This document shows, piece after piece, positions 35,345 to 46,629 of a DNA stretch of 64,000 bases. The stretch is from positions 372,001 to 436,000 of the forward strand of contig CAOLHI010000060.1 in assembly GCA_948474755.1 (NCBI GenBank), given 5' to 3'. The notes under the pieces are model-generated. The model saw only the letters and a program-made list of their open reading frames with translations, was not told where the DNA came from and ran no database searches. This stretch comes from Ctenosaura bakeri (taxonomy: Eukaryota; Chordata; Lepidosauria; Squamata; Iguanidae). The translations under genes and the position numbers were made by a program. The stretch's first letter is position 1. Every line of letters starts with the position of its first letter.

Positions 35345-35545
35345 ACACAATGGCCGATTGAAAAGTTTACCAAAGGAAGGAGAGGCAGTCCACTGCAGAA
35401 CCAAAGATAGAAGAACATTTCCAAAATAAGCATCTTTTCTACCTGTACAGTCCAGTTTGTAATGGAGGTAGATGGCTGAGACCAAGTATTGGCCTTGTAC
35501 AGATCCTATAGAGGAATTTTTTGTAGAGCAGCTGATAAGGATGAC
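35285..35545 (-). pseudogene. DIRS tyrosine recombinase, C-terminal piece
   Basis: Shows H-Y-K-L-D-C and R-K-D-A-Y-F-G-N-V-L, matching the C-terminal H-Y-R-L-D...A-A-F-G-R-A-V-L end of DIRS recombinases that holds the nucleophilic Tyr. It is separated from the rest by the MITE at 35546-35990. Confidence 0.65.
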
Positions 35546-35990
35546 ACAGGCCCTTTCCACAGCTTACCTTTTAATGTTGCCAGAGTGTGGGCCTCGCATG
35601 AGAAGCTTGGGCAGGAAGACTCTCGCAAGCCTCCTGCTTCCCTGCTGCTCAGGCTCTGCAGCTCCTTCCTGCTCGCGCAACAGCCCCGCCCGGGCCCTAC
35701 CCCTTCCTTCCACAGTGCAGCCTGGGAGTTGGAGGCTGCACTGAGGAGAGGACACGTGACCGGCCTGGCTCCAGAAGCTCCGTACCACAGGTGAGTGAGG
35801 CCCAGGCCCATGAGCCTTGCACAGGCATTGGTTATTTTCAGCTAAAAGCCAAAAATAAGAAAATGTGTATTCGCTGTGTGTGCAGGCCTTGAGCATGGTG
35901 GAAATGGGAGTGCGTCATGCAGATTACTCCTCACATTTACGTGACGCTCAAGGGGCCCTTTTGCGAGCAAACTGTCATACGAAAAGGGCT
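35546..35990 (-). mobile_element. MITE, GCCCTTT-terminal family 2, copy D
   Basis: The left terminus reads GCCCTTTCCAC and the right GAAAAGGGC, flanked by CACAG (left) and TACAG (right), a 5-bp duplication with one change. The interior is GC- and CpG-rich and matches 51016-51443 in reverse orientation ('cattttcttatttttggct', 'ggaaggaaggggtagg', 'gtgcagcctccaactccc'). It lies within the DIRS recombinase. The open frames in it (up to 110 codons) are not exons. Confidence 0.88.
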
Positions 35991-36686
35991 ACAGTCCTGG
36001 TTGAATGTGTCCATAGGGAGGCAGGTATAGCCAGTTCATAAGAAATGAGTATAGTTTCCATAAACCATTTTGAAAGTATTTGTGCTGACACCTTCTCAGC
36101 TTTTTGCCATCCTCCATAACAGATAAAAAGGTTATTATAGCAACAAAGTGATGATGTCCTCTGAATGTAGACAGTCAGAGCACAATAGACATCCAGGGAG
36201 TATAGAGACCTCTCGAATGGTGTAGTAGGTTGAAGATAAAAGGGAGGTAAGATAATGTCTTGTGAAAGGTGAAAATCCAAGATCACCTACCTTCAGAAGG
36301 AAAGAGATATCTAGATGAAGCACTATTTTATCTTGAGGAAAAAAATTCATTGCAATGCAGCACTGCCTGTTCACTGAAGCTATTGTGACCAGGAAAACAG
36401 TCTCAAGAGTAAGAGGATGTTCATCCATAGTTGCCAGTGGTTCAAAGGGGTGACATAACAATTATAATAGGACCAAGGACAAGGACCACAGAGATGTGGA
36501 TGAAGAAACAGGAGGATAAAGATGAGCCAGTCTCCTCAGAATTTTTTTCACCACTGGGTCAGCAAACAACGTTCTTCTGAATCCATTAAGTTGTTGGTAG
36601 GCAACTATTGCTGCTAAATAGTCTTTCAAACATGAGACTGATAGGCCCTGTTCCTTCAAGGACAGAAGGAAATGAAGCATTGTCAA
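35991..36686 (-). pseudogene. DIRS tyrosine recombinase, N-terminal and core
   Basis: Three minus-strand frames. 36686-36462 carries L-L-S-L-K-E-Q-G-L-S-x-S-x-L-K-D-Y-L-A-A-I, the core-binding domain style. 36461-36135 carries P-F-E-P-L-A-T and T-V-F-L-V-T-I-A-S. 36286-35975 carries L-D-V-Y-C-A-L, Q-R-T and T-H-S-T-R-T-V-A, the HxxR box at about 36010-35996. The first catalytic Arg block (T-S-A-R-R in the family) reads A-S-V-N-R and looks altered. Confidence 0.75.
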
Positions 36687-37024
36687 GGCTGCAGCTGGAA
36701 TTGTGGGTTCCGATCAAGCATCTGCAAATTTACAGCATTTTTTTTTCCATTTATAATGATAGGACCTCTTTGTGGAGTTCTTACGAATAGCCTGAAATGC
36801 CATCTGGAGACTAGGATAATCTGTTATTCTCTATGTGGATTGGTGAAGTAAGGGAACATTCAGTTGAAGAATATGACCATTGGAGTGGGACAGCAGGCTC
36901 CTCCTGCAAAGCAGAGTGATACATTGATTACAGGATATTGCCAGATGTGGATCAAGTCACAGTTGTCTGAGTAAGAAAGGAGCAATGACAACGGCTTTCG
37001 ACTCATCTCTGGTGAGCTTAGCTA

Positions 37025-37965
37025 TCACCTTGCCAAGTGGCAGAAAGGATGGAAACAGATAAAAGAGACACACCATCCATTGAAAAAGGAATCATCCCCT
37101 AGTGAAACTCTAGTAGTTCCTGCCCTGAAGCAAAAATGTTCACATTTGCAGTTGGTCCTTCTTGTGAAGAGGTCTATCTGAGAGGACCCCCAATATACCA
37201 TAAGTGAGAGATACACTTGTTGTGACAGCAACCATTTGTGTTGGATATCCCTGGAGTGGCTGAGGATGTTCACAAGAGTGTTGTCACCACCAGTGAGGTG
37301 AATGGCCAACAGATATATTGACCTCCGGTGCACCATTTCCACAGGTATATTGCCAGGTCCAGGAGAGTGAAAGAATGAGTGCCCCCTTGGTGGCTGATCT
37401 AACAGACTGTTGTTGTGTTGTGTCTGTTACAACTTGCACTCCCTTTCCAGGAGGAGACTCTCAAAAGATTGGAGAACTTTGAGAACTGCTAGAAGTTCTA
37501 AGGCATTGTTCTGAAGGTTCTTCTCATAGTCTGTCCTGTGTCCATGAACAGTTTGGTCCCTGCAGCGTGCACCCCAGCCTGTCACTGATGTATTTGTGGT
37601 CACCCAGCTTGTGGGTTGTGATGGCCTGAAGGCAATGTGGACACAGAAGTTGCGAAGGGAAGTCCACCACAGTAGGGAGGCCCTTATCCAGCTAGCTTGA
37701 TCATCCAAAAGAGGATCAAAAGTCTTGATGAATCTGTGTTGAAGTGGTCAGAGCTTGAGGTGTGTGAGAGAGGTGACTTTGATGGTGGCAGCCATGAGGC
37801 TAAATAGCTGCTAGATGTGTCAAGCCAAACATACAGGGTATGAAAGATGTGCGCTTCTGAGTAACATAGGGTGAGAGCATTCTTTCTCAGAAGCAGTGCT
37901 TGCCCTTGAAGAGAGTCCAATAAAGCCCCTATGAAGTTGATATGACAAGTAGATTGTAGAATCAA
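37025..37965 (-). pseudogene. DIRS RT connection and RNase H remnant
   Basis: 37965-37684 contains I-G-A-L-L-D-S-L-Q-G-Q-A, the stretch after the RT palm. 37708-37427 contains W-V-T-T-N-T-S-V-T-G-W-G-A and A-L-E-L-L-A-V-L-K-V. 37342-37025 contains I-H-L-T-G-G-D-N-T-L and I-D-L-F-T-R-R-T-N-C-K. The first core Asp (TTDA) is Asn here. Confidence 0.75.
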
Positions 37966-38137
37966 CTTTTTTTGGATTGATTCAATGACCTCTTGAAGAT
38001 ATCAATGCTGATGGGGAATGGTGATGATTCACCAATCTGTGAGGGAGCCATACTGATAGGCATAAAGATGACATCTGTCTTGGTAAAAAGAAAAAAGAAC
38101 TTGTAAGATTGTGGCAGCTTCCTCCAGAGATGCTCAC

Positions 38138-38990
38138 TCAGGTACCGATCAATATACAAAACCAAAGTGAATGGTGAGTCTCTGTGCAGGTTGCATTCCC
38201 TCTATGGCAGATGAGAGGATGAGTAAGATGGTGACCTTTTGTGGCTGCATCGAGAATATCAGTCACAAGCACATGGTGCAGCAGGCAGGTATGGAGTTCA
38301 AGGTGAAGGAGCCCTTGAGCTGTAAGGTGTAAAGTCTGAGCTGGGCTGGAAACAGTCTCTGGCACTGAAGGCTGTACTGATGTTGATAATACTGGCACTT
38401 CTTCAATCTCAGGAACAAGTGGCAAAGATGTTGGAGCTGAGGTTGATAGCAGTGCCATCAAGGTAGAGGTTGTAGTCAGTACCAATCAGTCAGTAGTCAA
38501 TACCAATCTCTGCTGAGAAGCTGCTGAGGTGTCAGTATGCTTTACCTTCTTTTTCTTTTTAACCTTTGAGTGGATGTGTGCAGCCACAGAGTTCTCTGCC
38601 AAATGTTGCCTTTTGACTGCCTTCTCTTTCTCTTTTATGGTGACAGCTGGAGGCATCTCCCTTACTGGAGATGGAGAAACTGATGCTGATGCAGTAGGCT
38701 GTGGAGGAGGTTCAGACAGAGTTGGTACTGATTCTGTTGGTAACGAAGTTGGTACCATGATTAATATACACTGACGCATACATTGAGATACACTGAGGCA
38801 GTAAACAAAGCAGTATTTTCTGTGGCTTTTCTGGGACTTTAAGAGGTCTTTGCCAGCAAAATGACTTAAGTTGTGAGGCCTGACTCTTCAAGGTCTGTGA
38901 TGGAAATTAGTGGCAAATCCTGCACTTGCTCAAGTTATGTCCCTTCCCTAGGCAGCATAGACACTGTTTGTGAGCATCAGATAAAGATAC
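38138..38990 (-). pseudogene. DIRS gag-like (ORF1) remnant
   Basis: Low-complexity Pro/Ser/Thr/Val-rich frames (38779-38486, 38485-38138) with a basic Lys run. Upstream, at about 38985-38915 on the minus strand, is a C-L-C-C-L-G-K-G-H-N-L-S-K-C-R-I-C-like motif, close to the Cys/His block of DIRS gag proteins. No intact start to stop frame. Confidence 0.55.
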
Positions 38991-39206
38991 ATTTCTACTG
39001 CAGGAGAAGTGATGTCTAAACAGAGAAGTAAAGGCCATTAGAAAATGAAGAGCCCAGGGGAGTGGGGGGGAGAGAAAGTTTTGTTTTGCTTTTTTAATAT
39101 AGAAGAAGAAGAAAGGGTATGCAAATGCTGGAGAGAAAAATAAGTGAAAGGAAAAAGCTACTCAACAACTGGAACAAGGTAGGGAGAGTCACTTAAACTG
39201 TGGATG

Positions 39207-39364
39207 GAAAGGAACTTGAGGAGATGGTAACTTGGTGGGCTGGATCATGAACAGCACATTTTGGGGCTTTGTGCCAAGCTACTCAACTCTGGAATACTCT
39301 GGTGAAGGTTTTGCTCAGATCCAAAAACCCACTAGGTGAGGCACAGAGACCACAAAGAAGAAAA
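39207..39364 (-). repeat. DIRS inverted terminal repeat (5' end of the element)
   Basis: Reverse complement partner of 35023-35220. Its outer end 'gcacagagaccacaaagaag' is also represented in the internal complementary region. Confidence 0.85.
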
Positions 39365-40311
39365 TGTCTTTTTTTGTGGGGGGGGAAGCAAAATAACCAC
39401 ATACAATTTTTGTACAGAATATGTCCCTAACCGTAAAGATCTTCATCACCCCAGGACTTTTCTCATCATTTTTTTTTTTGACATGCAAAACCATGGCAAT
39501 TTTTAAAATATTTTTGACTATTTCTCCCATCCCTATCTCATAGAATAAAACAAAACAATACTTCTGCTATTCCTGTTTCAATCCACATTTGAGTAGACTG
39601 CCTTAAGATCATCTCCCCATCTGGGCATTCAAGGCAAACAGTGCTCAGTCTTATCTGCACATTTCAATACTTCAGATGTTATTTGTGGAATAAAGGTATT
39701 TTGAAAAAGATATACATTTGAGAAATAGACACATACACACTCCCACTTTAGATAATAGGAGACAAAATTTTTCTAGATGGATTCTCATTATATGTTATTA
39801 CAACATAGAGCTGCAGCTTCACTATGGGCTTATGAAAACAATTTATTGCATGAGATATATCTTTGTGTCCACTGCCTACTGGTTATTACAGTTTTAAAAA
39901 CTTCTATACTTTTGAGAAATGGATATGAACATGCTATAGAAAATGGAGAAAATGTGTATGTTTCCAAAAAGTGTATATTTTGATCTCATATAAATCATAG
40001 ACAGTTTCTGAACTATATAAGTTTTCATACAAAACATCCTGAATAAAAATTCCATCAGTCTGCAGTAGACAAATTCTATAGATAAAGCTGTTGCCATAGG
40101 AAAATTAAATAATATTAATAATAATACCAACCCTAGGCCTCAAACATGGAACTCAAACTCAAATTCTTATGAGAAAAACACTCAAAATCTTCTACCTGGA
40201 TATATTAGTCTGTCCACTTTCTCCTTTTCTCCTTTCCTTTTGCCTCCATTTAAGACATTTTCAAATTTTGGTAAATTCTTATTGGAAAGCACACACACGC
40301 ACACACACACC
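39365..40311. other. AT-rich non-genic DNA
   Basis: Nothing recognised; a (CA)n stretch lies at about 40290-40311. Confidence 0.4.
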
Positions 40312-40319
40312 ATTTTTAT

Positions 40320-40596
40320 TAGGGATGGAGCAACCAAATCCTTGAATCCTCAGCAAGAATTTGAGATTTGCGAATCTGAATCCCTGTGCAAAAATAGGCA
40401 AACTGAATCTTTCAAATCCACCAACCCCCAAAATAGTTTTTTTTTTTAAAAAAAAGTTCTGTTTAATTTTTTAAAAATGCTTTTTAAACAAGGATTTGAA
40501 AGATTTGAGATTTGTGAGATTCGTGGATTCCCAGAACCTTCCAGAGATTCGGATCTGGATTCAGATTCGGAAAATTCTGGATTCGTCTCATCTCTA
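40320..40596. mobile_element. hAT-like MITE
   Basis: 277 bp with imperfect terminal inverted repeats (left TAGGGATGGAGCAACC, right, read inward, TAGAGATGAGACGAATCC) and a perfect 8-bp duplication ATTTTTAT at 40312-40319 and 40597-40604. The 8-bp duplication and the TAGRGATG-type terminus are typical of hAT. The interior is a repeated 'gaatc/gattc' foldback with no coding capacity. Confidence 0.85.
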
Positions 40597-40604
40597 ATTT
40601 TTAT

Positions 40605-41980
40605 CACTTGTTCCAAGGTCAGTTGCCTTAAAGACAAGTGATGTGTATAGAAAACTGTTAATGAGATGTCATTTCTCTAAATTCAGACTTTAACAACATA
40701 TATCTTTTGACTTGCACCAGATCATCCAGACACTGTGATACTTATACAGAGTTTGTGATGCATAAAATCATGTAACAAGTTCAGCTGGTGGACCAAAGTA
40801 CAATTGACTCTAGATCTCTCCAGATGAAGATGTACCTTTCAGACTCTTCATTCTGAAGAAGTGGGAAAAGGGGTGTGTGTTTTTTTTCCTATCACCATCT
40901 AAGAGGGAGAAATGTAGTATGTGTAGAAAATTCAAGTTTTAACTATGGCTTACAGCTCTTAAAAATGTTACATATTTTCAAAGGTTACTGGTCCTTCCAA
41001 ACCTCTCCCCGCCCTCTCTTCTTTTCTTTCTGATGTAGATGGCTTGGGGATTAGACAAGATGACATTTGGGCTAGGGAAAAACACTGAAGATTCTGTTGA
41101 AGGCTATGGAATATTTGGTGTATTGATGAAAAGGTCAGATGTCCACACATTGTCAAGCTGGCTGTTTTAACACATGGAGACCAGTTAAGGTACCTTTGTG
41201 TATGCATCACAAATGTATTGCAGTTGTTTTCAAACTTTCTATTCTGAGATTACCTTTTTTACATGGCTTTAGCTGCTCAGGATTCTGGGGCATATTCTAG
41301 GCTACAGTCAGGGAATTTATACTGACCTCTTGGTCCTCTCATCACCAATTATCACTGGTAACTTTATTTTTTTTCCCTTTTTTGTTTTTAGGCATTTATG
41401 CTCTAATTGAATTGTCATAGCCTTACTTTCTGCATTTCATTGCCATAGCCTGACCTTTTAGCAATTCCCACTCTGTGATTGTGGTCATGTGCACATGTTA
41501 ATTTCTTATATATACAGATTTAAAAGTACCAATTGTTTAGCACTAAAACTGAGATAAGAGAGAAAGAAATCTCTTCAGCATTTCAGTGAAACAAACTTTT
41601 CACTCTCATCTGGGCTGATGGGATATTTTAATCAACTTGGGTCACATTTTGTAGCATAATTCATAAATAACTAGGGCTACAAAGTTGTAATTTTCCAATA
41701 TTATCACCTGAAGAATTGTATGGAAGAGTTGTATCCTGAGTTTCAGTCACCTGTTAAGTGTGTGTGTGTGTGTGTTATTTATTTGTCAGTTATGTTAATG
41801 TTCTATCTCATGAGAACATGCCTTTCCTCATTTTAGGTGTTTGGATATTGTGAAATACCCTTTGCACTGTAACATAAATACTCCTGTGATCATAGGATAT
41901 TTTCATGTCATGCAACATATTTTCAATTTTAGAAAATTCATTGGACACAGATTAATTTACTTAGTGCAAGTTGTTCCTTC
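40605..41980. other. Non-genic DNA
   Basis: Only a (TG)n run (about 41759-41776) is seen. No element recognised. Confidence 0.4.
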
Positions 41981-42050
41981 CTTCCCTCCTTCCCTCCCTC
42001 CCTCCCTCCTTCCTTCCTTCCTTCCTTCCTTCCTTCCTTCCTTCCTTTCT
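41979..42050. repeat. (CCTT)n / (CCCT)n microsatellite
   Basis: Pyrimidine-pure tetranucleotide tract. The frame reading through it is not a gene. Confidence 0.95.
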
Positions 42051-42438
42051 TTTTTTTAAAAAAATCTGCCTGGATGGGAGTTAAACTAATATCAAAAGTG
42101 ATCTGGTGGCAGAGACAATTATTTAACTTCTGCCTATTTTATGCTAGTTCTAGCATAAAGTATTCCACACATACAAGGTGGGTCAACCAGTTTTCACTAA
42201 TCTCTTCTACACACTGTACCAAATTATTGGAAACAAAAACAAAAACAAATCCAAACCACCCCACTTAGGGATGTACTTCTTCGCTAATTTCATCCTTGAA
42301 AGGAACAATGATAATTTTTCTTCTCACTTTAAGAAAGTTTTTGAAAACTGCACAGCTTAGTTATAAAAGACTACTAATAGTTTGGGATCTGTTCTACACA
42401 AAATTTACACATGACTGTTGTACAGCATTCCTGCATAA

Positions 42439-42471
<33 letters not shown>

Positions 42472-42472
42472 A
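42439..42472. repeat. (AC)n(AG)n microsatellite
   Basis: Short compound dinucleotide repeat. Confidence 0.9.
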
Positions 42473-42699
42473 ACAAAAATAATGCAGTTTTTATGGAGAA
42501 TAAGTCTTGAACTGCAAAGATTCTTGTCAGTTCAGAATTTTCCTTGTCAGAGTTTCCTGATACTCAAGACCCTCGCCTCCCCCCTTTTTTGAGAAATTTG
42601 TATATTCTTCAGCTCCCTATTTTCAAGAGTAAGCAGATCATCTGGGAGACTGTGGGATTTCATGCAGATAGAAAAAGGATCATATATAAAGTCTTGAAG

Positions 42700-43010
42700 T
42701 GATGGGTAGCCCTCCATATTTCAGTTATGGGACATGTAGTAGGAGTTAATTAGCTGCTTGCTTGTAACAAGGTATGAGAACCAGAGACCATTAGATAAAC
42801 AAAGCTAGGAATGTAGAGATAAGCGCTGCCAAGCTGAAACCTGAGCTCCAAGGTCTCTTGCAGGTGGGATGGGAAACTATTTGCTTTTAATGTTTGGATT
42901 TTGCTACTTGCCTTCAGTTCACTCACTGAAGTCCTGTACTATGTATCACACTCCTAATAAATAGTGTATTAGCACTGTTACATATGTGTGTGTGAATTCG
43001 GTTCCTGACA
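42700..43010 (+). mobile_element. Solo LTR, related to the Ty3-type LTR
   Basis: 311 bp starting TGATGGGTAGCCCTCCAT and ending GGTTCCTGACA, flanked by a perfect 5-bp duplication TGAAG (42695-42699 and 43011-43015). It has AATAAA at 42956-42961, near the end as in the 8102-8406 LTR. Both termini resemble that LTR read on its coding strand (TGTCGGGAGTCCTCCAT... and CTGTTCCTGACA). No internal region follows, so it is probably the product of LTR-LTR recombination. The self-primer site of the full element is not seen in it. Confidence 0.85.
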
Positions 43011-43303
43011 TGAAGAGTTTCCTTAAGGAAGAAAGGTGGGACAAATGCAATTTTAAGAAGTGATTCAATGTGATGATATCAGGAAACTCATTCCTCAGAT
43101 AAGACATGATGAGCAACCAAATATTCGTTCCATCCCTACTAGCACACATAGTAGAGTATTCCACTGAGCATAGTAAAAGGAGCAGCAAGCTTGCTACTTT
43201 TGAGTTTCAGTATTTCTAAAATTAATATTATACACTATAAGGTGGTAGTTTTTAAAATATTGAAACTTTTGGCTCAAGTCTATGGTTAGGAAAGATGGGA
43301 AAT

Positions 43304-43338
43304 CTTCCTTCCTTCCTTCCTTCCTTCCTTCCTTCCTT
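43304..43338. repeat. (CTTC)n microsatellite
   Basis: Eight or so CTTC units. Confidence 0.95.
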
Positions 43339-45518
43339 TGCATAGACAATACATAGGTTAATTCCACTGATATAAACTCAAGACTGTGTATTATATGTAG
43401 GCTGCCTTTCAGTGACACCTGAAAAAGTCACAGCTAACTGGTTCTGGTTGATATTACCATCCTGCCCCATCCTGTCCTACTCCTAAGCTATAGTAAGTAT
43501 AAAATAAACCCTTTGTGTCTTTTGGAGTAGTATATCACTTCTTCGGGCACTGCTAAAAGTTTATCTGGGTAATCAGGATTAGTTATTATCATAGCAAACT
43601 ATATCTTCTAAAATTCCCTCCCTGCCACACAACAATAAAAGATATTGAAGCTGTTTCCTCCTTTGCATTTGATCATACTAGCCGCATAGAAAATATAGTG
43701 ATAGATTGTAAAGGATAAAGAATAAGAACCTAAGTCTAAGGATTGTGTCTCACTTGACATTTTTATACAGGTACATATACCTCTGTGTATGTGTGCATCC
43801 ATGAATGCACCTTCATTAAGTACAATGGCTACTATCAGACTGCATCACACATACACCTGTGTCTGTCTACTCAAATGTATATTCCATTGAGTTTAATAGG
43901 ACCTACTCCCTGTGAGGCTGGCATATGTTTGTATCTTATGGTAGTCTTTGAGAAAACCTAAGAAGTAACCATTGGATATAGTGATTTCCATGTCAGTGGA
44001 ATGGTGAATCCCACCTGGATCCTTGAAGAAGATTTCCAAGGTGAAGATCTTATTTTGAGTATAGCACCTGGTACTGTGGAGAGCTCCTTTAAAGTCTGAG
44101 TTAAAACCCAGAGTGGGAACCAGCTGCCACTAGGTGACAGGATCATTTTCCCACCCACATATCTAATTCTGTGTGTCTCATGCTTGATGAGGGCCACAGA
44201 CAAATTTTACATGTGTGTACAAAAAACAGATGGGCCTTAGTCTTTTGAGTTCTTATCTCATATTTTCCCCCACCCACTTCAGTCTGCTTCCTTGTATAGC
44301 AGAGGACCTCAAAATCTTTAGAGCTTTTAACAGATTCCTCGAATTGTGGTGACTAATGTCTTCTAACTGCTGGTTCCCTCCTACTTAAGCTTACTACGGC
44401 AAATGCTAATGATGAATATTTTGAAGGCCATATGGCTTTATCTAGCCCCAAACATTAAGACAGTGATATTTTGACATCCTGTTCCATGCAGAGCTGAGAC
44501 CAAACTGAAATATGAAGTGAGATATATTTTATGTATATTGCAAACATTAAGCCAGGTGATTTACTTTGGTTTCCTTAGACTCTTAGATTACTTTTGAAAA
44601 ATTATATAAGGCCAACACATAATCATGACAGATTTATGAAAGACAAGTGATGTATTAAAACTTGGGAAGTTATATTTTAACTTAAAGGTAAATTAAACCC
44701 ATAAATTTAACATAGGCACAGATGAACCCAGTCTTCAGCAAACAGTAATCACTTGCTTATTTAATTATGCTGGGATGGATTGCTCATCTTGACCTGCCAA
44801 AGAGCATTCTGCCATCTTCCCAGTGCCCATATGGCTGACATTTTGTTCATTAGCATAGACATTTTTGATCACTGCAATGCAAGACAAACTGTTTTATTAA
44901 GAGGAGATGATCTTGTCAGTATTGCTATTCTTCAGCATGTGATATTTGACATGGTGAATGCACAACTTCATCTGCCTTAGTAAGATAAGTAACTTAGTCC
45001 ATGGGAAGCATATTTCTCAAGAAGTGAAACCTGAAGGGTTTTTTTCTTTTCTTTTCGTCACAGTAGTTTATCTTTCAAAGTGTATTTCAAAGAGGGACCA
45101 AAGGGGAGTTAGGTAGACAGACTTTATGAATCCTCTAGCTCCTCCCCTCCACATACTTGGTGTCACAGCACTCTGCACCTGACGCAGTAACTGCTGGCCT
45201 CTTCTCCATTGAAGGAAAGCAAAGGCCTGTCCTCTCCCACAGTGCCTTGCACCATGTGGGTCTGGATTCATGTCACTTAGAAAAGATACACTTCCTATCA
45301 TGTGGATAGGTGTGTACATGAGAAGAGGTTCCCACATAGCTCAGTGGAGTTCCTCTTCAATACCAACTGTTATTACCTAAGGGAAGTAGTGCACAGCCAT
45401 TAACTGGAATGAGAAACATGTTTTCCTCTCCCATAAGGTTAATACTGGATCTCTGAAGCTAAGTAATTAAATTGATGAAAGAAAAATTGAACAACGATCT
45501 TCCATACCTATCTATACA

Positions 45519-45585
45519 CAGAGAAAGAGAAATAAGTTTACTCTTGTTGTCTAGCAGAGAAAGAGAAATAAGTTTACTCTTGTTG
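45519..45585. repeat. Two-copy tandem duplication, period 36
   Basis: 'cagagaaagagaaataag' plus the following 13 bases occurs at 45519-45549 and again at 45555-45585 with no visible change. Confidence 0.92.
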
Positions 45586-46629
45586 ATAAAATATGGTCAA
45601 ATACCTTGTCTAATGGAAGACAACATGGAAAACATATAATAGCTTTAGGTTAGAATGATACAGGAAGAGTGTAGATGGGGAAAACAAAAAAAGCAGGAAG
45701 TCTGCAAACACGAAAACTATCAATTAGTAAGTATAAATGTGAAAATTCTGTCTAATAGTTATCAGCCTTCCTATTCATCTCACATGGCAATTCATGCTCT
45801 ATGTAGAAAATGCCTTTCCATGGGTCTACTGAATGTACAAAAATGATACTTAGAAGATAATTTGCCTGAGTGTATGTGCATTGCTCTCCTATTCCATTAA
45901 ATGGTGATTTAACATGCTCTAATACATTTCATACACATCAGACCTAAGGACTGTGGGAGAGCGATGTTCATTGGGACACATGGGAACATCTTGCTGTATC
46001 CAGTGTACAATGATTGAGAAAAAAGAGCCTTTCGAACCAATTGCTTTTATCATTCTTGGAGCCATGGTGTGTTTGTATTTCTTTTGCTTACTAACTATTA
46101 ATATTCTGGAAGCTTTTTTGGTGATTTCAACATTAACGATGGAAAACAAAAAGAATGTTGCATCACATAGAAAAAAGTGCACGGAGAAAAATTCCATCTG
46201 AAAATTATTCCATGCCAAGGAGATTGAACTGAACACCTTATGTCACTGTTCTCCAAAGGAACAAAGAAAGCTTCAATACAGAAGTATATGCTACACTACA
46301 GGCCATCATTTTCTTGAAAGATAAGCCCTGCTTACTGTCTCCTTGGTATTCCCCAGTGAAAGGATTCATAAAGTAGAACTGGTAAAAAATTCAACTTGGA
46401 GCCTGAAGGAATCATTACCAGTTATTGTCCACTATACCAAGCTACACAATAAAATGTTCTATCTCTGTATAAAGCAGCTACACATACTTATCATTGCTGA
46501 TCCACCAATAAACAAACAAACAAATATCTTAGAAATACTTTTCTCCAAACAAAATAACAGCATCTTTAATTCAACATATATTTCAAACAATAAAATACAT
46601 TATCACAATGACATGTGAAAATAGTTTCT

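Larger units (their letters stand above)
35023..39364 (-). mobile_element. DIRS-type retrotransposon with both termini
   Basis: Inverted terminal repeats lie at about 35023-35220 and 39207-39364. An internal complementary region lies at about 35261-35344. In minus-strand order there is a gag-like region with a Cys/His motif, an RT connection and RNase H piece, and a tyrosine recombinase. The element is only about 3.9 kb without the MITE at 35546-35990, the RT catalytic palm is missing between about 38.1 and 37.9 kb, and there are many indels, so it is an internally deleted copy. Same strand and probably same family as 6420-7720. Confidence 0.88.
43011..46629. other. Non-genic DNA with small repeats
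   Basis: Contains (CTTC)n at about 43304-43338, a dispersed-repeat fragment at about 43866-43925 and a tandem duplication at 45519-45585. The frames at 45953-46201 (82 codons, one hydrophobic stretch) and 46343-46618 show no recognised domain. Confidence 0.4.

Noticed and set aside
35472..35896. GC- and CpG-rich block with overlapping open frames up to 110 codons, resembling a first exon or CpG island
   Set aside because: It is the interior of a family 2 MITE: it is bounded by the GCCCTTT termini and matches 51016-51443.
38138..38779. Pro/Ser/Thr-rich frames that could be a host mucin-like exon
   Set aside because: They lie inside the DIRS element, upstream of its RNase H, where ORF1 is expected.
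45437..45460. 'ggatctctgaagctaag' resembling 5S rRNA
   Set aside because: The match is too short, and neither the downstream 5S motif nor a SINE tail follows.
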